The position numbers and the translations under genes were made by a program. The notes below the pieces were generated by a model that saw only the letters and a list, made by a program, of their open reading frames with translations, was not told the DNA's origin and did no database searches. This document shows, one piece after another, positions 23,693 through 36,965 of a stretch of DNA of 64,000 nucleotides. The DNA comes from Linum tenue (lineage: Eukaryota; Streptophyta; Magnoliopsida; Malpighiales; Linaceae): the NCBI GenBank assembly GCA_946122785.1, contig CAMGYJ010000007.1, positions 6,526,909-6,590,908 on the forward strand, written 5' to 3'. Position 1 is the first letter of the stretch. The number at the start of each line of letters is the position of its first letter.

Positions 23693-24936
23693 GGGATAAT
23701 TCCCTAAATACGCATAAAAATAAATCAAATTCCTAAACTACCACACTTATAAAAAAATTTCCTAAAATACCTAAGTTTGGAGTGGTTCGAGTTTGAGAAA
23801 CTCGAACTACTAAGCGGTTCGAGTGTAGAAGACTCGATCTACACGTAAATCGATGATATGAGCCTCGAACCATGTGGGGCTGAAGTGGTTCGAGTTCAGT
23901 GAACTCGAACCACTACTTTGAAATTTCCAATCACCATAACTTTGTCCTCGGCTATCCGATCGTAGCAAACTTTTTTTTCATTTCGCATAACTTTTCGAGG
24001 ACTACAACTTTTATAATAGAAATATTTTCAGAATATATGTGAAAATGTTAAAATTAAAGTTAAAGTTACTACCAAAACCCCTTATATTAAAAACTATTCC
24101 TATTTTGAAAATTCATTCCTAGTAAATGTTGTAGTACTCAAAAAATTATGCAAAATAAAAAAAAACATTGTGACGTTTGGATTACGGAGTACAAAGTTAT
24201 GATCCTCTAAAGTTTGGCAAAATCAAAAAATTGCTCGTTTAAGGGTAACAAATGACATTTTCTCGAGGCGAAGGCACGGGAAATTTTTTTATATATAGGA
24301 AATTTCTGCCAAAAGAGCAATATTTTTCCAAACAAGAAATTTTTGGATGGATATCTTCTTAGAAAACGTCACTTGCTACCCATAAATTAAACGAGCAAAT
24401 TTTTGAATTTGTCAAACTTTGGAAGATCATAACTTTGTGCTCCGCAATCCAAACGTCGCAAACTTTTTTTTTATTTTGCATAATTTTTTAATTACTACAA
24501 CATTTACTAGGAATAAATTTTCAAAATAGGAATATTTTTTAATATAAGGGGGTTTGGGAGTAACTTTAACTTTAATTTTCACATTTTCACATATATTCTG
24601 AAAATATTTCTATTATAAAAGTTGTAGTCCTCGAAAAGTTATGTGAAATGAAAAAAAAGTTTGCTACGATCGGATAACCGAGGACAAAGTTATGGTGATT
24701 GGAAATTTCAAAGTAGTGGTTCGAGTTCACTGAACTCGAACCACTTCAGCCCCACATGGTTCGAGGCTCATATCATCGATTTACGTGTAGATCGAGTCTT
24801 CTACACTCGAACCGGTTAGTAGTTCGAGTTTCTCAAACTCGAACCACTCCAAACTTAGGTATTTTGGGAATTTTTTTTATAAGTGTGGTAGTTTAGGAAT
24901 TTGGTTTATTTTTATGCGTATTTAGGGAATTGTCCC
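23693..24936. mobile_element. Foldback Mutator-like element with 0.57-kb inverted arms
   Basis: The left arm (23693-24263) and right arm (24361-24936) are reverse complements with very few differences, around a loop of about 97 bp. The ends are GGGATAATTCCCTAAATACG on the left and the complement of GGGACAATTCCCTAAATACG on the right. A perfect 9-bp direct repeat, ACGAAACCC, flanks it (23684-23692 and 24937-24945). Long terminal inverted repeats plus a 9-bp target duplication point to a non-autonomous Mutator-like element. The arms hold smaller palindromes such as GGTTCGAGTTC/GAACTCGAACC. There is no transposase. It lies in the leader or promoter of the PP2C gene. A read-through transcript would form a double-stranded RNA of over 500 bp. 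Confidence 0.9.
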
Positions 24937-24945
24937 ACGAAACCC

Positions 24946-25570
24946 ATAATCGGGTAAATATTTGTTCTTTCGTAGCGAGGAAAGATGGGAGTGGGGCGAA
25001 TCAATCGAAATTAAAATGATACACAATTGAAAAACCCAAATGACATTATTACAATAAACAAATCAGAAGATTCCAACACAAAATGCAGGCATCCCCTTGA
25101 ATCTGCCGAAAAACAGAGCACGATTTTTTACCTCTTTCAGAGACGACCCAAAGCCACCCTTGAGGAGCTCTGCGATTTTATGGCATTTGCACCCACCATT
25201 CTCAGAAACAAGAGCAGCCCAAAAGGCGAGAAAAGGGAGGAGGTGGGCGAGAATTTGCAGAATCCCTTTCCTTCCCTTGAAACAGAGGGCAAAGGGGGAA
25301 GGGGAAAGGGGGGAGAGCAATCCACCAAGGAAGAAACAACAAGGGAATACAACAAAAAAAATCGATTTTCGTTAGGATTAATAGCAAATGGTAGAATAGA
25401 TTCAGGACAACATAGACCAATGGATTCACGGTAGCAGAGAGAGACGGAGAAGACGAAGAAATGAAGGGTGAGAGTTGAAGAGAAACCAAGAAAGCAAATT
25501 TCCCAAAAGAAGCAGATATAGAAATAGGGAGAGAGAAAGAGAGAGAGAGAGAGATTTGAATAATTTGAGC
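24946..25570 (-). promoter_or_regulatory. Probable 5' leader and promoter of PP2C
   Basis: On the minus strand, the segment begins with a CT-rich tract ((TC)n near 25555-25530) followed by pyrimidine-rich sequence typical of plant 5' leaders. It lies directly upstream of the PP2C start once the foldback element is discounted. The transcription start and any leader intron were not resolved. Open frames here on both strands look like by-products of purine/pyrimidine bias. Confidence 0.45.
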
Positions 25571-25974
25571 TGGCTCTGATACGATAAGAGCTATCTCTTC
25601 TCTTGACTTTAGACTTTTTTTTTTTTTTGGTTGAAAACTAAAAAGTGACTTTTTATTTTTTCTTCATGTCGTACTGTCACTATTGGTTTTGACTTTTTCC
25701 AGCCTATTTTTTTTATAATATTTTTCCAGCCTAATTTATTTCAATTTTTAGGAAGATTCGACTGTTTTGGTTTTAAGGAATAGGACCAATTGGTCACGAT
25801 AAAAAGGATCAATTTTTTTTTAATGCAAACAAAGACTTTTAACATCATAACAAACCAAGACTTTTAACATCATAACAAAGTAACAAATCCCACTTTTTTT
25901 TTGTATCCAATCTTTGTTCATATACGTACCTTTCTTCCCTCCCTTATATAGTAAATATAAGGTTAATTAATTCA

Positions 25975-26480
25975 AATTGGGGAAAATATTATATTTATTT
26001 AATTTTCCATTTATACTTTGTCCATAAGTTAATTCCTCGCGGAAGAGATCATTCGAAAGTTTCCAATGATTCATTCTAATAGGTGTATCTCCTGCTTTAT
26101 GTGCCTGTGACGAAATGTCTTTTTTTGTGTGTTCAAAGATGAGTGCTAAGGGGCGCTCTAACCCATTTTATTGATCCAACGGGATTCGAAAACCATAATA
26201 CTATCATGGTACCGCCAATGACATAAATTGGGGAAAATATTATTTTTATTTAATTTTTCATTTATACTTTGTCCATAAGTTAATTCCTCACGGAAGAGAT
26301 CATTCGAAAGTTTCAAATGATTCATTCTAATAGGTGTATCTCCTGCTTTATGTGCCTGTGACGAAATGTCTTTTTTTGTGTGTTCAAAGATGAGTGCTAA
26401 GGGGCGCTTTAACCCATTTTATTGATCCAACGGGATTCGAAAACCATAATACTATCATGGTACCGCCAATGACATAAATT
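25975..26480. repeat. 251-bp tandem duplication
   Basis: Two adjacent copies (about 25975-26225 and 26226-26480) are almost identical, each running from AATTGGGGAAAATATTAT to CGCCAATGACATAAATT. Only a few substitutions separate them (for example CTCGCGGAAG against CTCACGGAAG), so the duplication is recent. There is no coding potential. Confidence 0.9.
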
Positions 26481-26515
26481 AGGCTATGAAACATCCAAAA
26501 CAGAGCTACCAATAC

Positions 26516-27012
26516 TATGGGTGTAAGTTTGACCCTAAAAACCCACTGACCCGTCCCGACCCGTCTCGTCCCTGAGGGTCGGGACGAGTCAGTTTGTCTA
26601 TAGGGTCAGTTTAGGGACGAGTCAGCTTTTGACCCTATAAGGGTCGGGATGAGTCGGGTCAACTTAGGCACGAGTCATTTTTTGACCCTGTGACCCCTCG
26701 CAACAACAAATATATCATACCACATTGGACTTTTTTGTAAAAGTTTTCAAAGTTTAGGTACTAATTTGCAAAAATAAAAAATTTTGGGTACCAAAATATA
26801 ATTTTACCATCAAAATTTAAGGACTTGTTTGTAAAAAAATAAATTTCAGGTACTAAATTGTAAGAAAAAATAATTTTGAGTATCAAAACATAATTTGTAA
26901 AAAAAGTAGTGTGTAATTAGGGTCGACCTACTGACCCGACCCGTCTCATCCCTTGAGGGTCAGACAGGCTCAAAAAGGAAACAGAGAAAGGTCATTGCAA
27001 TTTTCAGCCCTA
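26516..27012. mobile_element. hAT-type MITE with 8-bp target duplication
   Basis: The ends are TATGGGTGTAAGTTTGACCC and the imperfect complement GCAATTTTCAGCCCTA. The flanks are a perfect 8-bp direct repeat, ACCAATAC (26508-26515 and 27013-27020). Subterminal regions carry many GACCCGTC / GAGGGTCGGG motifs in both orientations. No transposase is present. Confidence 0.82.
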
Positions 27013-27101
27013 ACCAATACTCTCATATTTGCAAGATGATCCTCAACGTGGTTCTATTCACAATAGATATGGCTAATCCTGAACTCATGAAAATTCTCCA
27101 A

Positions 27102-27690
27102 GGGTGCGTTTGGATAAGTGTATTTTAAATGCAAGGTATTTAAAATACTAGCATTTGAAATGGATGTATTTGAAGTATTAGCATTTGAAATACATGTAAT
27201 TCAAATTTATTGTTTGGATACTCATTTGTAATTTGTTTGTATTTTTGTATTTATGATTTTCAATTTCAATTTTTAATTTTCTAGTCACTTACTACAAATT
27301 TTGGTAAATTACAGTTTGGTACCTAAAATTATTTTTTCTTAAAATTTAGTACCTAAACTTTTAAAATTTTACAAAAAGGTCCTGGAATTTTGATGGTAAA
27401 ATTATATTTTGGTACCTTTATATGTTTTGCCTCACACTATAGTACCTAAACTTTTCATATTTTACAAATAGGTCCATTCTTTTGTTAGGAGGTATTTCAA
27501 ATCACTAGTTGTTGAAATGTATTTGAAGTTGACAAAAAATACACTAGACATGTATTTGGAAATCACCCCATGAATTTGACACAAATCCAAATACCAAATG
27601 TAATTAATATCCAAACACATGATTTGGTATTTGAAAATCCAAATCACAAATACCAAATCCAAATCCAAATCCTTGTATCCAAACGCACCC
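27102..27690. mobile_element. TIR MITE with 15-bp perfect inverted repeats
   Basis: The ends are GGGTGCGTTTGGATA (27102-27116) and its exact reverse complement TATCCAAACGCACCC (27676-27690). Both flanks carry CAA, a possible 3-bp target duplication. The interior is very AT-rich with TATTTGAAAT motifs mirrored on the two sides. The superfamily is uncertain: the terminal GGGTGCGTTTGG resembles Tourist-like elements, but a CAA target is not their usual TWA. It ends about 285 bp before the amidase start codon. Confidence 0.75.
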
Positions 27691-27975
27691 CAATAGTTTC
27701 CGGGGTTAATGGAGTCTGTCCGGTTTGAAATCCCTCATGATTTGATCCTAGACCTAGAGTCATGATTCACACTCATCGTTCCACTTGTTTGTGAGAAGGG
27801 TGGAAAAACTCAAAAATTATCACTTGCTTAGCCGTAAAACCTAAAATGCTATGGAACAACAAGATTGAGGATCACACGATGCAAACTGGATAAATATGTG
27901 GACTAAAACGAAAGTAAACAGCAGCTTCTTGGTTTAAAACACAGTCAGCAATCGGCGATTCCCGATGGAAACGAT

Positions 27976-30900
27976 ATGCCACTCTGCTTCCACCTCACTC
28001 CCCCGCAAGTCATCCCGAGGAAACTTCCGATCACCGTCGACGTGCCTTCCCGATCGTTGACCGTTAACTTACGTGCTTTCCCCCTCTCCGGCGAGCAAGC
28101 AGCAGCAGCCATGGCGTCGAACTCAGTCCGAGTCGCCGCCGCTCAAATGACTTCCGTCAACGACCTCGCTGCCAACTTCGCCACCTGTTCTCGCCTCGTC
28201 AAAGTGCGTCTCTCCGCCTCCTCTCTTTTCGATCGCTTTTCATCAAAATTTGCAGCGCTTCCTTTCTGATTTCTGATTCGCGTAGAGCTCGAATCTTCCG
28301 ATTCCTCGTTCGGTGACGCTAACGAATTTCATGGGAAATTTATGGAAATGCTTTGTTTTAGGGTTTAGAATTTCACTTGTTTCTCAATGGCAGTAATTCA
28401 GCTTTCCACCCAGAAGTCCTTGTAATTCTGGACGGCCATTGCCAAGTTGGTTAATTGGTAGACAAGAAATCAGGAATGAAGTTTCAGCTAGGTACATTTG
28501 GGATAAAAAGCCAACCATAATCTGAACGTGTATAGTCCGTTTTGGTTGGAACGCCGGGAGTACTACTTTACAATTTACATGTTCTCGGAAGTTGGTGTCT
28601 CACTTAATTAAGTTTTGAAATTCATTGTTTGATTCTCAAGGAAGCAGCGTCTGCTGGGGCAAAATTGCTGTGCTTACCTGAAAGTTTCTCATATATTGGG
28701 GCTAGGGATGGGGACAGTGTGAAGGTTGCAGAGCCTCTTGATGGACCCATTATGAAACAGTATTGCTCTTTGGCGAGGTGATATGAATTGCTGTTTTTGG
28801 GCTTCTTATGGGACGCTAGCAGATTGGCATAGTTTCATATTTTCAGTTACCAAGACTAATTAGCTTCTGACTTTTGCTTGGTTCTTCAGGGAGTCAGGAA
28901 TCTGGCTATCGCTGGGAGGTTTCCAAGAAAGGGGATGTGATGATGCACACTTGTGCAATACCCATGTAATTGTCGATGATGGTGGGAATATCAGAAGCAC
29001 GTACCGGAAGATACACCTGTAAGAAGCTCTTACTTACAGTTTAGCAGATCAAATCTAGCTCCCTTGTCCTTCATATATTAACATTTGTATTTAGCATTCT
29101 TTACTTTCCTACCATTATCTTCATTAATTGCTCTTAGAGGAAGCCATTTATATTACTATGTTGATGCATTATAGAGCTGGTATTAGTAATTTCATGAAGA
29201 TATAAGTTGGCGGTAACCTGGTAGGTTTGGTAATGGGGTTCGGGCATTTAGTTAGAAACTTAAACGAGGCATTTGATAAAGGGATATATTGATGAAGATT
29301 ATCCCTGAAGGAGTTGCCTAATTTCAATTGACATCTTGACTTGGTTTATCCAGTCTGTGGTTGAAGAATGAAATAAATGACGATCTAGATGATGAAACAG
29401 AATACATCAATTATCTCCTTTCTTTTATAGAAACTGTGCAAGCCTATTCAAAGTAGAATCATTCTTCTTTTTAGAATTTGTGTTCAGGTTGGTTTTTTTA
29501 CCATCCCTCCTCCATGAAGTCTAAACTTTACTCGATTCCTGTCAAAATTTTCTTGCTGACTCTGAACTACTTGTTCAGGCGTAAGAGTTTAAGAAATGTT
29601 TCCTTGTTCTTTAAGGTTTGATGTGGCTGTTCCTGGTGGAAGGGTGTACAAGGAAAGCAGCTTCACAGAAGCTGGTAACCTTTTTCGCTATGTTACTTTA
29701 TCCTTGAAAGATAATGTATATTGTGTGACCTTGTTGTGTCTTTCTCATTTCATTATAGGTTGATTCAAAATGTACTTATCCATGAAAAAATAGAGTTTTG
29801 GTCTAAGCTATAGGCAAACGCCTCCGACAGATTTAATTTTCTCATTTACCTTATTTGCTTTGGCGGTGTTATGCACTTTGTGGCTTTCAGTTAGTCAATA
29901 TCGTTGTTCTCGGTATAGACAATCATTCCCTACGAGTTATTAAGTCTGTCAGGAATGACCACTTTTCTTTTATCCTTCTTTCCAGGAAAGGATGTAGTTG
30001 CAGTTGACAGCCCTGTTGGGCGATTGGGTTTGACGGTGTGCTATGATTTGAGATTCCCTGAACTTTATCAGCAGCTCCGGTTCCAGCATGGAGCTCAGGT
30101 ACTGAACTTAATCTTAATTAAAGACTTGAGACCTAATCTGAAACTTCTTTACTTGTTTACAATTATAAAGTTCTTCTTTAACCATCTGCAGATTCTGTTG
30201 GTGCCTTCGGCTTTTACCAAAATTACCGGTGAGGCGCACTGGGAGATTCTGCTTCGTGCTCGTGCAATTGAGACGCAATGCTATGTACGACACTTGTTTC
30301 CTTTACAAACTGAACATTTATGTTTTCTGCATCTTATCATTAATTAGATTCCTTTCAGCTCAGCTTAAACATAAATGTTGTCATTGATTCGATGTCTTTT
30401 ACATACATAGTTTGTCTTTGATGTCTGTCTGGATTATTGTTATCTTGATTCATCTTGAAATAGGTGGGATGTTGAAATTGGTGGAATTTGCTCTCAACCC
30501 ACACAACTTCACTCTTACCCTTCATTCCACTTTTTCTCCTCCTTCTCTGTTAGCAAGCCAAAGAACTTCAGAGGATGACACTACAGCTTAACTAGCATAA
30601 AGAATGTTTTGTTTTCTTCTCATGATGTACTACTTCTTATGACGAGTTTTGGAATCAGGTAATAGCTTCAGCACAGGCTGGGCAGCACAATGAGAAAAGA
30701 GAGAGCCACGGCGAGACATTGATAATTGATCCTTGGGGCACGGTAGTTGGTCGCTTGCCAGGTGAATACTCTAGTATGCAATCTTCTTGCAATAAGTGAA
30801 TCTTTGTGCATTATGGTTGTACGATACTGTGATTCTGAGTTGATGTCTGATCCATCTTCTGGGTTATTCTTGGCAGATCGAACATCGACAGGCATTACTG

Positions 30901-31091
30901 TGGCTGATATTGATTTCTCATTTATCGATTCAGTGAGAACAAAGTTACCAATTGCCAAGGTAACTCTGATTCACCAAATAATAATTTTGAAGGCGAGCTT
31001 TCCAATACTCGACTTCCTATAGTAACGTGATGCAAATTTCCTTGTGCAGCAACGCCAGCCCATTGAATTCTGGAAGTCTTCATCTCTATGA
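27976..31091 (+). CDS. Nitrilase-superfamily deaminated-glutathione amidase (Nit1-type)
   Basis: By family, it removes the amide from deaminated glutathione, a by-product of transaminases, so it repairs a damaged metabolite. Nine + strand exons: 27976-28203, 28641-28777, 28890-29018, 29616-29674, 29986-30098, 30192-30284, 30659-30761, 30877-30959, 31050-31091, giving 328 residues with all phases consistent. The catalytic triad is visible: Glu90 in LCLPESFSY, Lys162 in TYRKIHLF, Cys203 in LTVCYDLRFPE. The first ~45 residues (MPLCFHLTPPQ...) precede a second Met (MASNSVRVAAAQM), where the core begins. This suggests an organelle targeting extension or dual starts. DARAIET-like and HGETLIIDPWG segments are typical of the family. 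Its 3' end converges on the coiled-coil gene, about 520 bp away. Plant IAA-type nitrilases (NIT1-4 of Arabidopsis) are a different branch. Confidence 0.92.
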
Positions 31092-31614
31092 TTCATTTAC
31101 AAACACTTGTGTAATTCTCGGGCCTTGACCCGGAAAAGACTATGAAGGGATCTGCTTGCTCGGTTGTCGTGGAAAAATAAGATCATCGCTATCGTTTGGG
31201 ATGTTTTCTCCTGTACTCTTTACAATTTGGATGCGATCTTGCACTTGAATGGTTTATTCGGATGTGTAATGTAACGCTTTCTTAATGAAGTCATGAACAA
31301 GCATAGCAGTAAAAATGTCAATATATGGACATGGGCAGTTAGATTTTATCTGTTGAAATCACAAGAACAAAATTTACTGAACCACGATGTAATTTTCCAG
31401 TGACCTGAGAAATCCTGTATAAGACTATGTAACAGAGAAGAGAAAACCAAACCACTACATACAATTATTGGTGAAAAAGATAACAGCAAAGAGACCATGC
31501 ATCGACGAAAAAGAAGCAGACTAAACCAAGGAACCAACTAACTTCACACTCAAGTATACTGTAAGTATACAGTCTCCCCTATACACTACTCCTAACAACG
31601 AAAGCCCAATTCGA

Positions 31615-34600
31615 CTACTCCAACAAGAACTCTGCTGCGGAATCAGGATCCGCGAGAAGGTCGAAGGATCTCTTCTTCCTCAAGCTGTCTTTCAGTATCG
31701 TGATCTGACCTTCCTTCACCAGCACGTCTTCGTCGAGAGCCTCAAGCTTCTTCTTCAGCAAACCTACCTCCGAGTTCAACAGCATGTTCTTCTCGTTGTA
31801 CTGCTTTACTTCCTCCCACATTATATCTCTCTCCTGTGTCACTTTAGGCAGTATCCCCTTCGCCAACGACAGCTCCTTCATGGATTCTTGGAGATCGTGC
31901 TGAAGCTGACTCATGTTTTCGTCCTTCTTTGACATCTTCGGGAAAAGAAAGCGGGGGAAAAACAGAACCAGGGAATGTTAAATAATTTGTAGGGGTTGGG
32001 AATCAAGCTTCATATATGGGTTCTTGTAAACGGTCTCCCGAGTAAATTGGCAATATTAGGATTTACCTGAAGCTCAAAATCTTTCAACTGGTGGGTGACA
32101 CATGATAGGTTATCCATGGCATTCTGGACTTCATATCGGAGGATGTCATTGCCTCTCACAGCTGCTGCTATCTCAGCTTGCAATTGCTCAACTTCCATCT
32201 CTTTAGCATAAAGCTTCTCCCTTAGCAGACTCGTAAGCAAAGCCTCAGCTTTTAGTTCAAACTTCAATGTATCCTACAGGGACAAAGAACAAAGCTTCAA
32301 ATCTTGCTTGCTTGCAACTTCTACTTAATGAAAGACATAATTTTACCTAAAATTCCATCGCACATTTAACAAAAGCTTACCTCTGATGTTGGATGATTTG
32401 GCTGCTGATACGATGGAGCAACAGGATTCGACTTTTCCTGCAGTATAGATGAAACAGACTGCAAACCTCTTGTTAGGCTCTCTATTCCACGCTTAAAGCC
32501 CTGAACTTTGACATCGGATTCAACAAGGAAATGCCCGTCTAAACCGTTTCTGATAAACTCCATCCGATGTGCTGTTTCTAGACATTCCCCTGCATTCCCT
32601 TTGATTTGCTCCAACAACTTGGAACACAATTGGGTGCTCTCCTTCAGCAGAGATAATCCCTGGTTTTGCAGACAACATACACGGGTCCGCATCTCTTGAT
32701 CTAGTTTGAGAGTCGCTGCATAAATCTCATTCCCACTGCCCTTCAATCGATTCAGTAGATTCATATTCTCATGTCGAAGAGAGTCGACTTCATTTCTGTG
32801 AGATTCCACTTCCCTTCTAAGTGACAGCTCTACTCCAGTCAACCTCACTTGTTCCATTCGCATCTTTGTCACGTGCTTATCAAATTTGTCCACTGACTGC
32901 TGATTCTCTATTTCAGCACCTAACTCATCCCTCAATCCAACGATTGTCTTCTCCTGTTCACTGCAAGTCCTCAACAATCTTGTAGTTGACTTTTGTAGCT
33001 CCTTGCACTCCTTATCCCTTGCTTCAAAATTTCTCCTGATACAATTTAAATCCTGTCTAGCCGCTGTGTACTTCTCCTGCAACTCGGATAAGGTTTGCTG
33101 CAAGTGCTCATTTTCCTGGGTCAACTCCTGCACACTTGAAGTCAGCTGCCTAACTTGTTGCTCCGAATAAGTCATCACATTTTTGCTTTCAGTCTCCCTT
33201 TGACTAAAAGCAGAGACTTCCCTCTGGAGAGACACATTTTGCTCTGCAAGCTCTCTGACCCTCTCACGCAGTCTGTGCTCCTCTAACTGGCATTTCTCAA
33301 GTTTTGATGACCAGTCATTTGACCTCCTGTCTAACTCTTTCTCCAATGCTGACTGCAGCTCATTCTTTTCCTTCTCCAGTCTTAGACTGCGTGACTCCAG
33401 ATCTGCCTTGGCCAGCCTAAGTGCTTCCTTTCCAGAATCCCTCTCCACAATCTGAGACTTGAGAAGCCCTGAGATCTCGATTGCCATGCTTACCCTGTCC
33501 TCCATTAGGTTTCTAACAAAATGGACGAATGATGAACTATCAAAACCCCGATCCTGGAGAAAGCCTTCCTGCTCAAGTTCTTCGGATAGAACAACAACCC
33601 TCTCCTCAGCTTCTTTTGACCTTCTTTCCAGCTCCATATCAACAGGATCCGGATCACCTTTGACAGACTTTATATCCATAAAATCATCTCCTTGATGGAC
33701 ATCTTGCCGGTAGCCCAAGTAATCATCATCTCCGTGATACATGTCAACAGTACCATCACATGACCCCTCGAAAAAGGAGCTTTTCCCAGCCTGAGCATCT
33801 GGGTTCGAGTCGAACCGACTACTTAGTGATCCACCATAAACATCCTCTATTGTGATCGGAACACCACAATCAACCTCCTTGGCATTTGATTTAGGGAAAC
33901 CGTGAGCTTGAGCGAGTCTCTCAATAACATTCTTTGCAAGTCTCCTAGGTGATCCATGCCCAAGATCATTCTCCATCCAGTCATCATTGCAAGAAAACCG
34001 AGAATGGGTTCGTTTAGACTCCCTAAAAGAGTGAGACTTCGGTTTATCTCTGACAGGATGTGTTGGTGAAGTAGGGGCAGTATATTGGACTCGAGGTGGA
34101 AGCTTCCCACCTGGATTCCCACTCCCAGACGTAACGTATCTCTGAGAAGAAACCTTTTTCGGCTTGCTTCTGTCTAGTTGTTGCTCTCCATCAATATAGC
34201 GGTCCAAGACCTTTGTTGAAGCATTACTGCTGCTGGTAGAACCAGAAGTAGGCCTCTCCAGTCTATGAACTTCATGTTGCTCTTGTCTAACTTGTCTCAC
34301 AGGCGTAAGTGCACGCCTACTGCTACTGACAGAAAACAAGAAATGACCCCATCAGTTTCTCACAGAATTCGCCATCAACTTTTACACAAAATCACAAAGC
34401 AACAAAACGGTAAGCTGTTAAATATGAACTCTGACAGTTGCCTCACCGAGAAGAATAACTGCTAGGAGATTTACTTCGATTGACTGGAACTGAGAAGTGT
34501 GACTGCCCATCATCATCAAGTAGAAATGCTCCAGATGAATAAGAGCGACTCTTTCTAAGACCGGGATTGGAACTGGGACTTTGGCTATCATGAACTTGCT

Positions 34601-34772
34601 TCTTTGAGTTAGAAAACAAGCTCTTGGGGCTCCTGAAATTACTGCCAGGCTTGTCACCAACGTGATCTATTATGAGCCCACTTTCAGGTCGATTCTCCTT
34701 CCTTGATGATGGAGACCCAGCATTGCTGCTTCCGTCATTAGGGGAAGACCGGAAAAAGAATAGCTTCTTCAT
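31615..34772 (-). CDS. Long coiled-coil protein, plant At2g39300/At3g55060 type
   Basis: A plant-specific protein of unknown biochemical function. Four minus-strand exons: 34447-34772, 32381-34325, 32067-32273, 31615-31935, giving 932 residues in consistent phase. It opens with MKKLFFFRSS, a conserved start of this small family. Residues to about 250 are Ser-rich and disordered (HSFRESKRTHS, GSGNPGGKLPPRV). From about 335 to the end it is almost continuous heptad coiled coil (ELEQEGFLQDRG, LRLEKEKNELQSALEKELDR, LKKKLEALDEDVLVKEGQIT). There is no kinase, motor or membrane segment. Relatives are annotated in databases as CAP-Gly-linker-like or centromere-protein-like from coiled-coil similarity alone, which is weak evidence. 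A cytoskeletal or scaffold role is inference. The gene sits close to a PGPS gene in Arabidopsis as it does here. Confidence 0.85.
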
Positions 34773-36965
34773 CTAAATATACTCAAGAATGAGAACAATG
34801 CAGCTTCCACTCTGGCCTTTGCAACAGTTTCTGAAAATAGCCAAATGTTCAGTTATGAGATTCCTAACCAAACTCCACAGCTTCAAAGATAAACATATCA
34901 TGAAGACATCAAGCGATACAAACAATGAAAAAAAAGGGACACAGATCAATTGGACACAAGGGAAGCTGGGTTATCAACACAAGGGGGAAAACCCATGTGC
35001 ACACTTCAGAGTTCAGCTGCTCGCTCAGTTAAATAATCAGTTAATTACAGAACCATGTGCTATGGCTTCTGATTCAATCTCACTCAGCTCGATCTTTAAA
35101 GATACTACCACCAACTCCACTAGCTAATTCTGATCCAGAAAAACCCTAGAGTCAGAGCATCAGAAAAGGGGGGGAACAAAAGAAAAAACTACCCCGATTC
35201 ATCTAATTCGTCATATTGCTGCAGCAGAGTAATCTTTTGAGAAACGAGAGCAACCAATGAAAACCTAAATCGATTTTTCCAGTATATGTAATCAGAATAT
35301 ATATTCCAATTATGTCCAATGCATCAAGAAGATTTGAGCTGATAAACCCCAACTGAACCCCAGCTCATTTGGTTGCCAAGAAAATCAAAGAAAAACGAGA
35401 ATTCAGAGAGAAAGAAACTGAAGTCAGATCAAAGAAGAAGAAAAAACGTTATCATCCACCAAAACGAAGAAACAGAGAGAGCAAAAAGAAAGAAGAGAAA
35501 AAGTAGAATCCAAACTTTACCTTGAGAGAGCAGAGCACCCGCGTTTGGCTCCAACGGTCCAAAAAGACGAGCCAATACACAAAACGCTTCTTTCTTCCTG
35601 TTTCTTCTCTGTCTACACCCAGAAGAAGCCAACAACAACCAGAGACGCCATTAAACAGCCAAGAATTCAAGAAGAAAAAATCCAAATCAGGGCGAAACCG
35701 ACCCGCACAAAAATCCATTTAAGCACGCGGCATTAATCACAGGAGGGGTGTATTTAATTCCTCTCATTTACCCCTTTTCGAATAATTTTGAAAAATGGGA
35801 AGTCGAAATCAATGACTTACCCCTTTTGCCGCCCACAAGCCGGGAAAATCAAATCGCTCCAACCAGAAACGGACCCAAAATTCTCCGACCCAACTCCACG
35901 GCAGGCTCCAACTCGGGAAGGAAGATGAGAAACAGATGGAGCTGCTGCTGGGTGTAGTATTAGAATCCCTTTTGACCCTTCCTCTGTTTTGTCTAGCTTG
36001 GATGGCAGTGTTGTCAACGGGAGATGACAGAGAGAGAGAAGGACGTGCGAGGAAGAGAGCGTTTGGAAAAGGCAGGAAATGATGGTGGTGACAGTGAGTG
36101 GCAGTCTATTGTATTGTTGTACCCTACGGCGAGCGAGCGCCTCTCGGTATAACGGGAAAAAAGACGGCCGAAAACGTTTTCTTTTCTTCTTCTTCTTCTT
36201 TCGCTTTAGCTTTTTTGGTTTTAAGGATTAAATTTTTTTTTATAAAATTAAGGTTGATGACATTCTAAGTTTTAAATCTTTACACTATGCTTTTGATTTT
36301 CTTTTCAATAAAACAAGTCTTAGTATTGTGCTTAATGTTCAAAAATCTAAACCATCTTATGATTACTAAACTGAGAGATTAGTTCTTAAGTGCTCTCATA
36401 TTTCTGAATATAAATGTTGGAGGTTTGTAAGGAACGAGTGAGAGATACGAGATGAATGACGGAAAAAATGGCATCATAAAGGAGTATGTGAAATTTTACG
36501 TAGGAGGTGTCTTATGCACTAATTTTAATGACGAACATGAGAAGGAACAGGTAACGAGAAATCACCATTATTTAACTTATAGTAGGTTAACTCCTGTTTG
36601 CTAACTCGAGTTGTTGGAAGAGTTATAATTATGGATCTTATATTATTTACTAATCAACCCGCTCTCTCAAACGAAAAACCACTCATATGGAATTTAAGTT
36701 TGTGCATATATCCAAATATTATGTGCTTAACAAATAGGGGTCGTCGAGATCCAAACAAGATGGAATGAACGATGTGTGTGGATCGATCGACCGCTGGTTT
36801 TCTTGATTGATCAGCCGAAGCTGGATAATGTAGCCATCTTACCTAGTTAATAAAAGTCCCCCAAGGTTCTTATAAAAAAGGGGGTCGTCGAGATTCAAAC
36901 ACAATATCCCGTGGTCTTAAGTTATACTTATAATACCATGTAATAAACCAAATGGTCATAATAAC
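34773..36965. other. Leader/promoter of coiled-coil gene and AT-rich spacer
   Basis: The first part (34773-about 35720) must hold the 5' leader of the minus-strand coiled-coil gene, probably with one or more leader introns, none of which I could fix. Beyond that, the DNA is AT-rich spacer with short purine-rich tracts (GAGAGAGAAGG near 36030). Sequence near 36740-36960 (GGGGTCGTCGAGAT-CAAACA, twice) resembles a repeat that recurs near 39140-39250. Confidence 0.4.

Noticed and set aside
25027..25489. Open frames on both strands upstream of PP2C
   Set aside because: They lie in the purine/pyrimidine-biased leader region; the translations are Lys/Glu- or Ser/Pro-rich with no homology.
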